The notes under the pieces: model-generated | The model's input: the letters and a program-made list of their open reading frames with translations, nothing else | Told to the model about the DNA's origin: nothing | Databases searched by the model: none | Position numbers and translations under genes: made by a program | DNA from: a virus | IMG/VR virus record: IMGVR_UViG_3300036760_000139 | Coordinates: 1 to 64,000 of that record | Strand: one strand, 5' to 3' | Length of the DNA: 64,000 bases | In this document: positions 1 through 6,667 of the stretch, piece by piece | How positions within the stretch are numbered: position 1 is the stretch's first letter | Layout of the letters: each line of letters starts with the position of its first letter

Positions 1-1239
1 GCCGCCCTCGTGGCGGTTTTTTTTGTGCCTGCGTTCTTCGCACAAAACCCGAATCCGCCGGAGGGATTTTGTACGAGTCCCGATGGCGAGTGCTGGTCCG
101 TTCCTGGGATCTTCGGGGCGGAGTGTGACGAGCCACCCAATACCTTCAGTGCGCTTCCCTGTGGAACTCCTGCGGTGTACGAAGGCGACATCGAGTGGAA
201 GCCAGAGGCGGCAAACTATGTTCAGGGGCCATCGGCGGTGCGGGACTTTGATGGATCAATCTACATTTTGGGGAACGCGGGCTTTTGCTGTGAGGTCCCG
301 GGGCCTCCGGGGCCAGGGTGGGAGCAGGTCTTCATCGTCCGGTATGGACAGTCTGAAGTAACCGCGCTGTCCCCCGCGATGCCCTGGCCGAACGACCCGC
401 ATGAGATAGCGTTTGTAACGGTCGTTGGGCATGGGGATGGATGGTTGGTCGCCGGGATACGAACGACGTTTCTGTCGTGGGTGATTGACCAGAACAGCAA
501 CAGAACGATGATCTGGTTTGCGTATTATTCCGCACTGACTCGACAGCCCGATGTCGTCTTTTGGGATGTGGTCTCGACGTATGATTACGCCTGCACCTTG
601 CGGAACTCCTGCCCGGGTCTGGGACCGATGATGCCGTCGCTTATCTGGAGCAGCGGCACACTGTGGTTATTTGACGGCGACGGCCTGGGGTTCCTGGCCG
701 GGTCTCCCGGTTTTGTTGCATGGACAATCGACCTCGAACTCAAGGGGCACTTGGATGGCTGGCCGAATCTGACCGCCACCAAACAGTTCTGGACGTTCTG
801 GCCCCCTGGTCACGTGGGTACGCCGGCATCGGACGTTGCACTTGCCGACGACGGTACGGTGCGCGCACTGCTCTCTGGCGGGGGGGCGTCAGCTTGCTGG
901 TGGGGAAATTGTCATCGAATCGACGAGTGGATCTCCAACGACGGGGGACACAATTGGGTGAAGGGTACCCGCTCATGGTCTGATTCTAAGGGCAGATATG
1001 CCTGGGATGCGGGGTATGTCAAGGACCGCACCGGGGGCATATCCCTGGATTCGACCGTACTTGTTGGTCTGGTCAGCACCGTAGAAGCCCCGACCTCCGG
1101 CGAATGGAAACTGCATTGGTGGGCGGACCCGCGCGCCCCGTTGCCCCGGTCCTGGGGTCAGGAACCGGGCTGGAGATTTCAGCGGGTGAGACGGCATTTG
1201 GAACGCGAACCGAAACCGAAAACATTTGTAGAACCCTGA
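1..1239 (+). CDS. Secreted BNR/Asp-box repeat protein, 5' truncated
   Basis: The reading frame is open from the first base of the window, so the true start lies upstream. The first visible residues (AALVAVFFVPAFFAQNP) look like the end of a signal peptide, suggesting export. The rest is rich in Trp, Gly and Pro and contains an Asp-box-like motif (SNDGGHNW) near residue 310, typical of sialidase-fold beta-propellers. It lies directly upstream of the lysis genes with a good ribosome site for the next gene. A virion hydrolase or a secreted carbohydrate-binding protein are both possible. No catalytic residues could be assigned. Confidence 0.55.
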   Translation, partial: AALVAVFFVPAFFAQNPNPPEGFCTSPDGECWSVPGIFGAECDEPPNTFSALPCGTPAVYEGDIEWKPEAANYVQGPSAVRDFDGSIYILGNAGFCCEVPGPPGPGWEQVFIVRYGQSEVTALSPAMPWPNDPHEIAFVTVVGHGDGWLVAGIRTTFLSWVIDQNSNRTMIWFAYYSALTRQPDVVFWDVVSTYDYACTLRNSCPGLGPMMPSLIWSSGTLWLFDGDGLGFLAGSPGFVAWTIDLELKGHLDGWPNLTATKQFWTFWPPGHVGTPASDVALADDGTVRALLSGGGASACWWGNCHRIDEWISNDGGHNWVKGTRSWSDSKGRYAWDAGYVKDRTGGISLDSTVLVGLVSTVEAPTSGEWKLHWWADPRAPLPRSWGQEPGWRFQRVRRHLEREPKPKTFVEP

Positions 1240-1252
1240 AAGGAGAACGAAC

Positions 1253-1471
1253 ATGGGCACCTTAATTGGGATCGTAGTAGTAGTTGTCCTCATCGTCGCT
1301 GCCTACTTCATCGGCAGGAACCGCGGGAAGGCCGCAGTCGCGGCTGAGAACGTGAAGCTGCTCGAGCTCCAGCGGCAGTTGACCGCCGCGCTGGAGAAGG
1401 GCGGGGCCTGGGCTGATACCGAGTGGCAGCAGTTCATGACCTGGCTGAAACAGCGTTACATCAAGCTGTGA
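1253..1471 (+). CDS. Small membrane protein of the lysis cassette
   Basis: A 72-residue protein with one strong N-terminal membrane segment (residues 3-20), then basic residues and a helical, charged C-terminal tail. A strong Shine-Dalgarno (AAAGGAG) precedes ATG 1253. It sits just before a holin candidate and the spanin pair, so it may be a second holin, an antiholin or an accessory membrane protein. The topology (one N-terminal anchor, cytoplasmic coiled tail) does not decide between these. Confidence 0.6.
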   Translation: MGTLIGIVVVVVLIVAAYFIGRNRGKAAVAAENVKLLELQRQLTAALEKGGAWADTEWQQFMTWLKQRYIKL

Positions 1472-1478
1472 GGCAACC

Positions 1479-1715
1479 GTGATCGACCGCCGCCGCAAGA
1501 CCAACTGGATGTCGCGCCGCTTCTGGCAGAGCAACGTCATCATCCTGCTCGCCACCGGACTCACCTACTTCGGCAAGTTGGGTGGTGAGACGTGGGCCGT
1601 CACGGTCTGTGCGGCGGCGGGCTTCTACGGATTCAACCGGACAAAGGAGAACCTAGCATGGGCATCCTCACCTACACCAAGCTCATCGCCGGAGCCGCCG
1701 GCCTCGCAGTCGTAG
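1479..1715 (+). CDS. Putative holin (two membrane segments)
   Basis: A 78-residue protein starting at GTG. A basic N-terminus (MIDRRRKTNW) is followed by two hydrophobic stretches, about residues 18-35 and 40-52, and a short polar tail. This is the size and layout of a class II holin. Its end overlaps the start of the inner-membrane spanin gene by 58 bases, a compact arrangement usual in lysis cassettes. Holin is inferred from topology and neighbours, because holins have no diagnostic sequence motif. Confidence 0.5.
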   Translation: MIDRRRKTNWMSRRFWQSNVIILLATGLTYFGKLGGETWAVTVCAAAGFYGFNRTKENLAWASSPTPSSSPEPPASQS

Positions 1716-2050
1716 CCTGGGGTGCGGCCACCGTCAACGGCTGGCGCGTTGAGGCCAAGGCATCCCGACCGATCATCGTCATCCAAGCCGAGAAGATCGT
1801 GGACCAGGACCGCCAACTCCGGGGCTACGAGATCACCCACAAGGAATTGCGGGCGGTGGACGCGATCAAGGATAGGGTGATTGCCGAGAGCCGGGAACGG
1901 GGCGCCGAACTCGAAAATCGCCTCACCCTGCTCAACCGGAACCTGGCTCAGATCGAGGCGGAGCGGCGCGCCTGGCAGGCGCAGCCGTACCCGGAAGACT
2001 GCGAGCAGGTAATGAGAGAACTTGCACGGAGAGGCGGGGCAAAACCATGA
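1658..2050 (+). CDS. Inner-membrane spanin (Rz-like)
   Basis: A 130-residue protein. ATG 1658 is chosen because AAAGGAGA lies 7 bases upstream. It has a single N-terminal membrane anchor (about residues 8-26) and a long alpha-helical periplasmic domain rich in Glu, Arg and Gln, as in Rz i-spanins. Its last codons overlap the start of the proline-rich lipoprotein downstream. In Gram-negative phages this pair fuses inner and outer membranes after murein degradation. The family varies too much for residue-level proof, but size, topology and partner fit well. Confidence 0.75.
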   Translation: MGILTYTKLIAGAAGLAVVAWGAATVNGWRVEAKASRPIIVIQAEKIVDQDRQLRGYEITHKELRAVDAIKDRVIAESRERGAELENRLTLLNRNLAQIEAERRAWQAQPYPEDCEQVMRELARRGGAKP

Positions 2051-2340
2051 AGTTAGCACTGACCGGCCTTGTTATATTGTTGCTAACATTCGGCTGCGCG
2101 TCCACCAGGCCCTGTCCGCCTTGCCCGCCGGCGGAGATCGTCACGGTGCAAGTCCCGGGTCCCGTCGTGCCGTGTCCGGCACCCCCGACGATCACCCCGC
2201 CGCAACTCTGGCTCCTGAACCTGAGTGCCAGCGGCGCCACGATTCAGGAGATTGCAACCGCCCTTGAACACGACCGGCAGGAACTCGCCCGCGTCCTGGC
2301 AGAGTACGAGGCGGCACTGGCCGTCTATCGGAACCCCTGA
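2047..2340 (+). CDS. Outer-membrane spanin lipoprotein (Rz1-like)
   Basis: A 97-residue lipoprotein candidate. An N-terminal hydrophobic signal ends in a lipobox-like LTFGC with Cys18 as the likely lipidated residue. A proline- and cysteine-rich stretch follows (CPPCPP, VPGPVVPCPAPP), a hallmark of Rz1 o-spanins. ATG 2047 overlaps the stop of the i-spanin gene (ATGA-type), suggesting translational coupling. Phe at the -2 position of the lipobox is unusual. The C-terminal half is helical. Confidence 0.75.
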   Translation: MKLALTGLVILLLTFGCASTRPCPPCPPAEIVTVQVPGPVVPCPAPPTITPPQLWLLNLSASGATIQEIATALEHDRQELARVLAEYEAALAVYRNP

Positions 2341-2341
2341 C

Positions 2342-2476
2342 GTGAAGTACGACGACGACGACCCCGAGAACCCACTTGACGATCAGCAGTGGTTCGGCAC
2401 GATTGCCGAATGGATAAAAAGGTCGGCACTTGTGGTGATCTGTGTACCTTGCTATCCTCGCTGCGCGGGGCTGTAG
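2342..2476 (+). CDS. Small acidic ORF running into the tRNA gene
   Basis: GTG 2342 lies 1 base after the o-spanin stop and opens a 44-codon frame (VKYDDDDPENPLDDQQW...) ending at TAG 2474-2476, inside the 5' end of the tRNA. The acidic N-terminus and the close spacing favour coding. The end overlapping a structural RNA argues against it. No known family is recognised. Confidence 0.3.
   Translation: MKYDDDDPENPLDDQQWFGTIAEWIKRSALVVICVPCYPRCAGL
2430..2458 (+). promoter_or_regulatory. Possible promoter for tRNA-Arg
   Basis: TTGTGG (2430-2435), a 17-base spacer and TATCCT (2453-2458) would start transcription about 2 bases before the mature tRNA. The boxes match sigma-70 only moderately. A dedicated promoter would let the tRNA be expressed from a silent prophage. 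Confidence 0.35.
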
Positions 2477-2544
2477 CTCAGCCTGGATAGAGCGCCAGTT
2501 TCCTAAACTGGATGTCGCCGGTTCGATTCCGGTCAGCCCCTCCA
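2467..2544 (+). tRNA. tRNA-Arg (anticodon CCT), CCA encoded
   Basis: A complete cloverleaf. The acceptor GGGGCTG/CAGCCCC is perfect, the D-stem is GCTC/GAGC, the anticodon stem CCAGT/ACTGG has loop TTCCTAA (anticodon 2502-2504 = CCT, reading AGG), and the T-arm is GCCGG-TTCGATT-CCGGT with one G-T pair. The discriminator T is followed by a genomic CCA. It lies next to the integrase gene. tRNA-Arg(CCT) is a common phage attachment site, so it may be a phage tRNA or a host-derived att tRNA. Confidence 0.93.
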
Positions 2545-2833
2545 CGGCCAATTGAGAAACGCGGTCTCACTGAGACGAGACGCAGAGGACGTGCCGGTTT
2601 GACGCCGGTCCGAATGTCGCGCCCCGTCGTACCGTGTTGTGCTGCGTGGTGCAAGACGTACACCGAGAACGCAGGTGGCACCGCGCTAATCAAGTGGCTT
2701 AAGAAGTTGCGCGAACAAATAAAGGATAGACCCGGGCGGTTTCCTAAGCCGTGTATCGTTCGGCGCGGAACCTGCGTCCTCCGAGTCAATTGCGTGTTTC
2801 TCAACTGGTCCCGCATCCAACTTGACGCCGGCC
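2545..2833. other. Non-coding att-like region between tRNA-Arg and integrase
   Basis: I see no convincing gene in these 289 bases. Imperfect inverted repeats bracket it: 2548-2562 (CCAATTGAGAAACGC) and 2791-2807 (GCGTGTTTCTCAACTGG). Inside are pieces that resemble the neighbouring tRNA. One is a T-arm-like hairpin near 2597-2613 (GCCGG-TTTGACG-CCGGT). The other is an anticodon-arm-like hairpin near 2736-2752 with the same nine bases GTTTCCTAA, preceded by GGATAGA as in the real tRNA. The position beside the integrase suggests an attachment region, but core and arm sites cannot be fixed from one sequence. Confidence 0.4.
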
Positions 2834-3922
2834 TCAAAATTGCCCTCGCCCCGTGGAGGCCCCTGGAAGGCTCCAGGACAGGCGATCGGTTGTCGCCCGC
2901 TCCCCGGTGTCACCCCAGGCCCGATGTCCAGCCAGCGCCCCGAGCAGTACGCGCTCGACCAACTGCGCCATCGGTCTCCTGACCGGCTCGACGGCCTGCG
3001 CCCGGATGTACCCGGGAGTCGCAGTGCCGGATGTCCGATGTCCAAGGGCGTCGGCAACCTGGTCTTGCGTGAATCCCCCGTACCTCACCGCCCACGTCGA
3101 GAACGTCGCGCGCCCGAGTCCGGGTCCGCTCCAGGTCCGCGTTCCGGCGCGCGCCGAGGCACGGACCAGCGCCGACCGGACAGCCGCCTCGGTGGCCGCC
3201 ACCAACGACCCCGACAGTGGGAGCAGGGCAGCGAGGGTGTCCACGACCGGGACGACATGCTCATCGTTGGTCTTGCGCTCCCGCAGGAGCAGTACCTTGT
3301 CGCGCAGCGAGAGGTCGCGGGTGTGGGCGCGCATCGCCTCTGAGGCTCGCATTCCGGTGAACAGGCAGAGACCGACCGCTACCCGTGCGGGGCCTCGCAA
3401 CTCGTGCCAGAGACGCGCCATCTCCTCGGGTTCTGGCACCTGCCGGTGGCGCTCCACGACGCGCAGCCTCGGCATTCGCCACCCCGGTACGATCTCGCAT
3501 TCGAGCGCCTCACCAGCGCGCACCGTCATGCGGTAGAGCAACGCGAGTTCGGCGCGCAGCGTCCGGTTGCCCACGGGACAAGTACCCTGGCGGCGGTGTA
3601 GGACGTACCCCTGGATGTCGGTGCCAGTAAGTCGGTTGAGGATGGCCACCCCCAAAAAGTGTTCCTCAAGCCGGGCGTACTTGACCTTGTAGTAACGGAG
3701 GGTGGTCTCAGGGCTCCCGGCGTCGCGCAGTCCGGTCTTGTAGAGGTTCCACGCTTCTTGTAGCGTCACGATGCGGGGCAACGGGGCAAGTCCCGCCGTC
3801 CTCCTGTCCATGTTCCGTTCCCACTCCTCGGCATCCGGCTTCCGCCGGAAACTCGCCCGATACTCCCTCTTGTTGATCTGTCTCCTGCACCGATACACCC
3901 CGCGCTCCACGTCCCACCTCAT
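2834..3922 (-). CDS. int: Tyrosine site-specific recombinase (integrase)
   Basis: A 362-residue protein. ATG 3922 (MRWDVERGVYRC) is chosen because it overlaps the stop of the small upstream gene. A basic N-terminal DNA-binding region and a core-binding domain (about 50-140) precede the catalytic domain. Catalytic features are Arg in LFTGMRASEA, Lys in RERKTNDEH, Arg in GLGRATF, His in ALGHR and nucleophile Tyr in TPGYIRAQ. The first His of the usual HxxR box appears to be Gly here, which is tolerated in some family members. It is read leftward from the repressor side and ends next to the tRNA and candidate att region. It should integrate and, with an excisionase, excise the phage. Confidence 0.9.
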   Translation of the reverse strand: MRWDVERGVYRCRRQINKREYRASFRRKPDAEEWERNMDRRTAGLAPLPRIVTLQEAWNLYKTGLRDAGSPETTLRYYKVKYARLEEHFLGVAILNRLTGTDIQGYVLHRRQGTCPVGNRTLRAELALLYRMTVRAGEALECEIVPGWRMPRLRVVERHRQVPEPEEMARLWHELRGPARVAVGLCLFTGMRASEAMRAHTRDLSLRDKVLLLRERKTNDEHVVPVVDTLAALLPLSGSLVAATEAAVRSALVRASARAGTRTWSGPGLGRATFSTWAVRYGGFTQDQVADALGHRTSGTATPGYIRAQAVEPVRRPMAQLVERVLLGALAGHRAWGDTGERATTDRLSWSLPGASTGRGQF

Positions 3923-4029
3923 TGAGGTTTTGTCCCTCTGCGCTTTCGTAGTTGGGTCAATAGGAAAATCCAGAGGAGTGCGCCCATCACATACGGCACC
4001 CAAAGGAAGATCCAGAGGAGCGTTCTCAT
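3919..4029 (-). CDS. Small membrane protein between repressor and integrase
   Basis: A 36-residue frame (MRTLLWIFLWVPYVMGALLW...) with one long hydrophobic segment and a basic tail (RKRRGTKPQ). It starts 8 bases after the repressor stop and its stop overlaps the integrase ATG (ATGA), so the three genes look like one translationally coupled leftward unit. The function is unknown. A lysogeny-expressed membrane peptide, for example for exclusion, is a guess from its position. Confidence 0.5.
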   Translation of the reverse strand: MRTLLWIFLWVPYVMGALLWIFLLTQLRKRRGTKPQ

Positions 4030-4037
4030 CTCAACCC

Positions 4038-4724
4038 CTACTTCGTGTTGATCTCCATTTTGACCACCTGCCCGAGTACAGCCAGGTTGTCAGCGTCCTT
4101 GTCGATCACAACGTCGGGGTATGGGGCCCGGTTCATGGACTGGAGAATGACGTGTCGGCGCTCAAGTACGACGTTGCGCACCATCCCCGCCTTGTCGAGG
4201 GTTAGGGCATAGGTGCGCCTGCTTTTGAGGGCCGTCGCCTTGGTGTCAACCAGGAACCGGGTACGCCCGGCAATCCCCGTACACTCCATTGAGTCGTCGT
4301 TGGACACGACCACGACCATCCCATCCCCACCTCGCGGCAGGGCGAAGCGGGGGGCCGCCTCGGGGCCGAACTTTGCTGCTTTGGGGTCTTCCCACCCCTT
4401 GACCGGCACGCCAAGAAAGGCTGGCATCATGATCGTGTCCCCTGCCGTGTAGTTTACGTCTTTCACCGAGATCGTGGCAAAGTCCGCCAGCTGGACTCCC
4501 GGGCCGAGCCAGAACGCGACCCTCTGCTGATAGGGGTCTTTCCCCGGAATGTCGAGTGCCTTGAAAATCGCCCCTTGCGTCTCGTCCGTGGGTGATGCCT
4601 CGCCCCTCTCCCAGGCTCCCACTGCGTTCCCTCCACTGTGCTTGAGCCGCAACCCAAGGTCGCGCTGACTCATCTTCCGGTAGCCTCGCCACTCTTCAAG
4701 TCGGTGTGCAAATGGTTCGGACAT
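4038..4724 (-). CDS. CI-like repressor: HTH plus S24/LexA-type domain
   Basis: A 228-residue protein. ATG 4724 (MSEPFAHRLEEW) is chosen over the upstream in-frame ATG because a purine-rich site (AAAGGGGGGG) precedes it. The N-terminus is a Cro/CI-type helix-turn-helix (about residues 8-65: MSQRDLGLRLK, GNAVGAWERG). The C-terminus resembles the S24 self-cleavage domain with a candidate nucleophile Ser in NDDSMECTG. The usual Lys of the Ser-Lys dyad is not obvious (VVLERR where vKRl is expected), so cleavage activity is uncertain. It is divergent to the rightward early genes, as expected for a lysogeny repressor. Confidence 0.8.
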   Translation of the reverse strand: MSEPFAHRLEEWRGYRKMSQRDLGLRLKHSGGNAVGAWERGEASPTDETQGAIFKALDIPGKDPYQQRVAFWLGPGVQLADFATISVKDVNYTAGDTIMMPAFLGVPVKGWEDPKAAKFGPEAAPRFALPRGGDGMVVVVSNDDSMECTGIAGRTRFLVDTKATALKSRRTYALTLDKAGMVRNVVLERRHVILQSMNRAPYPDVVIDKDADNLAVLGQVVKMEINTK

Positions 4725-4859
4725 GGCCCCCCCCTTTCGCCTGGTCAGTGTATCACAAGCCATTGTTGGCACACGGGTTATTCCTCTTTCCTGGTCCTAC
4801 ATCACAATGCACACCCAAGGGGGGTTGACAAGTGTTCATTGGGGCACTATATTGAGGGT
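4725..4859. promoter_or_regulatory. Immunity control region
   Basis: This lies between the repressor and the rightward regulator. It contains the strong rightward promoter given separately and short repeats that could be operators: ATCACAA at about 4752-4758 and again at 4801-4807, and GTGT/ACAC half-sites around 4749-4775. A leftward -10-like box (TACACT, minus strand 4752-4747) has no good -35, as is common for an autoregulated repressor promoter. Operator spacing cannot be fixed by eye. Confidence 0.45.
4825..4853 (+). promoter_or_regulatory. Strong rightward early promoter
   Basis: TTGACA (4825-4830), a 17-base spacer and TATATT (4848-4853): a near-consensus sigma-70 promoter. The expected start site (about 4860) coincides with the GTG start codon of the next gene, predicting a leaderless mRNA. 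It faces away from the repressor gene, like lambda PR. Confidence 0.75.
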
Positions 4860-5261
4860 GTGAGCACTTCTCCTGAGTCCGCGGCACCCGAAGGTCGGCG
4901 CCGGATTATCGCCGAGGTCGATGCCGGAGTCGCCCGTAGCCTCAGAGTGTTTGCGGCCGAGCACGACACCACGATTAGCGATGTCCTGCGCGACCTGCTC
5001 AAGAACTGGCTCCATTTCAACTTCCCGTCTGTCTTACCCACAATATCGGTCCCTGATCCACCCATTGTCAAGGGCCCTTCCCACCTACTGTGCCTGAAAG
5101 AGGTGGCCAACTACTTCCAGGTGTCACAAGAAACAGTGCGCCGGTGGGTACGTGATCGTCTGATGGTGGCGATCCGCGGTGGTCGGCGCGGCGGGTACCT
5201 GTTTGACCCTGCGGACATCCTCAAATTCCGTAGCAAGCGTACCACCGGGGGGCGCCCGTGA
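4860..5261 (+). CDS. RHH/CopG-like plus HTH_17 regulator (Cro/excisionase candidate)
   Basis: A 133-residue protein from GTG 4860. The N-terminal part (about 12-52: RRRIIAEVDAGVARSLRVFA, TISDVLRDLL) looks like a ribbon-helix-helix or CopG-type domain. The C-terminal part (about 78-128: LCLKEVANYFQVSQETVRRW, ending FDPADILKF) is an excisionase/MerR-type helix-turn-helix of the HTH_17 class. It is the first gene of the rightward early unit opposite CI, the usual place of Cro or an excisionase. No Shine-Dalgarno is seen, and the promoter position predicts leaderless translation. Confidence 0.7.
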   Translation: MSTSPESAAPEGRRRIIAEVDAGVARSLRVFAAEHDTTISDVLRDLLKNWLHFNFPSVLPTISVPDPPIVKGPSHLLCLKEVANYFQVSQETVRRWVRDRLMVAIRGGRRGGYLFDPADILKFRSKRTTGGRP

Positions 5262-5631
5262 CGACCCCCCGCGCTCTCTCCTCCTTCCCCCGGCCGGAGC
5301 CTTCGGGCATACGACCCGTTGGCCTACCGGAGAACCGGGATTTTCAAATTATGGGCGCTGCGGGCACCCCGCGAGGTGACTCTGTGGCAGAGCGACGGAA
5401 GCCACTCAACGTCGCGGACGGTCGGAGACAGCCGGCCAGCGCCCTTCAACCTTCAAGTGTGTGTGCTGCGGCGTGGCGAGATGACACGCACCGAGCCGAA
5501 CACCTGTTGTCCGTTCAGTCCGGCGGATGGGTGAGTCGGGTCTCGACCTTACGAGGTCGCCTCAGCGGCACGGTCAACCGAGAAGCCGGGGCAGGACCGG
5601 CCAGCACACTTCCTCTTCTTTCGAGGCCGCG
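5262..5631. other. Region without a convincing gene
   Basis: Several short frames cross this 370-base stretch. One begins at GTG 5258 and overlaps the previous stop (125 codons). None has a ribosome site or a recognisable protein pattern; compositions are Pro/Arg/Ser-rich, as expected from GC-rich non-coding DNA. It may be a leader or antitermination region for the early operon. Confidence 0.4.
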
Positions 5632-5721
5632 ATGACGACGACTGCGGTACTGCTCATCATCGTTGCCGCCGCCCTGACCTGCGTGGCACTTACACCACCG
5701 AGGAGGCCACCTTATGTCTGA
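5632..5721 (+). CDS. 29-residue membrane peptide
   Basis: ATG 5632 opens MTTTAVLLIIVAAALTCVAL..., almost entirely one membrane segment plus a Pro/Arg tail. Its stop overlaps the start of the zinc-binding protein downstream by 8 bases, suggesting coupled translation. The function is unknown. Confidence 0.4.
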   Translation: MTTTAVLLIIVAAALTCVALTPPRRPPYV

Positions 5722-5935
5722 GGCTTACCGGCTGGGTTGCCAGGAGTGCGGCGAGCGCCATGGGTGCCGGTGCAACGACATGGTGACGTGTGAGGACTGC
5801 GGAGCCGACTACTTCCCGGCCAAGGACGACACCGGCCTGTGCCTAGAGTGTGAACAGACACAAGCCATTCTCGACGCTGAAGATGAGGAAGCTCAAGTTG
5901 AATTAGACGAGTTTGGTTTCGGTGCGAACTACTAA
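5714..5935 (+). CDS. Small Cys-rich zinc-ribbon protein
   Basis: A 73-residue protein with four CxxC or near-CxxC pairs in the first 48 residues (CQECG, CRCND, CEDCG, CLECE), followed by a very acidic tail (EDEEAQVELDE). This suggests a zinc-binding nucleic-acid or protein adaptor. It is followed by a clear ribosome site for the next gene. No family name can be given. Confidence 0.6.
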   Translation: MSEAYRLGCQECGERHGCRCNDMVTCEDCGADYFPAKDDTGLCLECEQTQAILDAEDEEAQVELDEFGFGANY

Positions 5936-5951
5936 ATGAAAGGAGAACACC

Positions 5952-6311
5952 ATGAAGTTAGGTCAGGTACATCGGTACGGTGAGTGGCACGCATTGCGTG
6001 GGGGGTTCGGTTGGTGGCTGATCGGGCTTCTCGGGTTCGGGCGTCCGGTATGCCACATGCGTGGCCGGCAGACGATCGGCGTTTTCGCGGGCGTGGAGGA
6101 ATCGGCCACCTGCAACTGGTGTCGCCAGAAGCTCGGGCTGGTGACATACCGCAAGGGACCCAAGGCGATCCCACCCCCGGGCGAGCCGTTGCCAGTCACA
6201 TTCGAGAGCGCCGTACATGAGGGGCTACTAGCAGGAACCCTCCCGAAGTCGTCCAACGACTTCCCCGGTTACACGCCGAGCATCCTGTTTGATAAGCCGG
6301 ACGGGGGATGA
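5952..6311 (+). CDS. Hypothetical protein with CxxC
   Basis: A 119-residue protein with a strong ribosome site (AAAGGAGA). It has an early aromatic/Gly-rich stretch (GGFGWWLIGLLGFG), then a CNWC motif near residue 54 and a Pro-rich middle. Early-operon position. No family is recognised. Confidence 0.55.
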   Translation: MKLGQVHRYGEWHALRGGFGWWLIGLLGFGRPVCHMRGRQTIGVFAGVEESATCNWCRQKLGLVTYRKGPKAIPPPGEPLPVTFESAVHEGLLAGTLPKSSNDFPGYTPSILFDKPDGG

Positions 6312-6378
6312 TCTGGTGGCTGAGTGGGTCGTATACGACTGCTTTCAACGGATTCTTGACAACCTGTGGAAGGAGACA

Positions 6379-6666
6379 ATGGCGATGGATGGATTGAGAC
6401 GGTGCCCATTTTGCGGTGGCTCTCCCGTAGAAGCAAGGGTGTCGTGGGGATACTACGTGCGGTGCCGTGCATGTATTGCAACTGGCGGCGTTGAAGACAG
6501 TCCCCAAAAGGCTCGCGACAAATGGAACTGCCGCGCCCCCAAGCCTGAGCAGACAGAGGCGCAGCAGGATCTGGAAAAGTTGAAAGCCGCGTTGACCGAC
6601 GCGGATGCGTGGGATGACAACGCGATTCTTCGCACCGTCATCCGTCTCGCAGAGAAGGAGGAGTGA
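6379..6666 (+). CDS. Lar-like restriction-alleviation zinc protein
   Basis: A 95-residue protein. ATG 6379 is chosen because AAGGAGA precedes it; an upstream in-frame start exists at 6289. The N-terminal half has the pattern CPFCGG...W..YVRC..C...G......A...WN.R, characteristic of the Lar family. Lar of the Rac prophage modulates host EcoKI restriction-modification. The C-terminal half is a helical extension. Its place just before the recombination genes matches Lar-type genes in other phages. Restriction alleviation itself is inferred from the family only. Confidence 0.7.
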   Translation: MAMDGLRRCPFCGGSPVEARVSWGYYVRCRACIATGGVEDSPQKARDKWNCRAPKPEQTEAQQDLEKLKAALTDADAWDDNAILRTVIRLAEKEE

Positions 6667-6667
6667 G

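Noticed and set aside
2417-2431. 15-base match AAAAGGTCGGCACTT with 56087-56101
   Set aside because: Short, no shared context, and in unrelated coding frames; a coincidence is likely in 64 kb.
2512-2982. 156-codon ORF across the tRNA and integrase 3' end
   Set aside because: It overlaps the tRNA and runs antisense into the integrase; no protein-like pattern beyond a short charged stretch.
5258-5635. 125-codon ORF after the early regulator
   Set aside because: No ribosome site, Pro/Arg/Ser-rich composition and competing frames; it looks like chance in GC-rich DNA.
6289-6378. Longer N-terminus for the Lar-like protein
   Set aside because: The strong ribosome site at 6371-6376 and the family pattern both point to ATG 6379.
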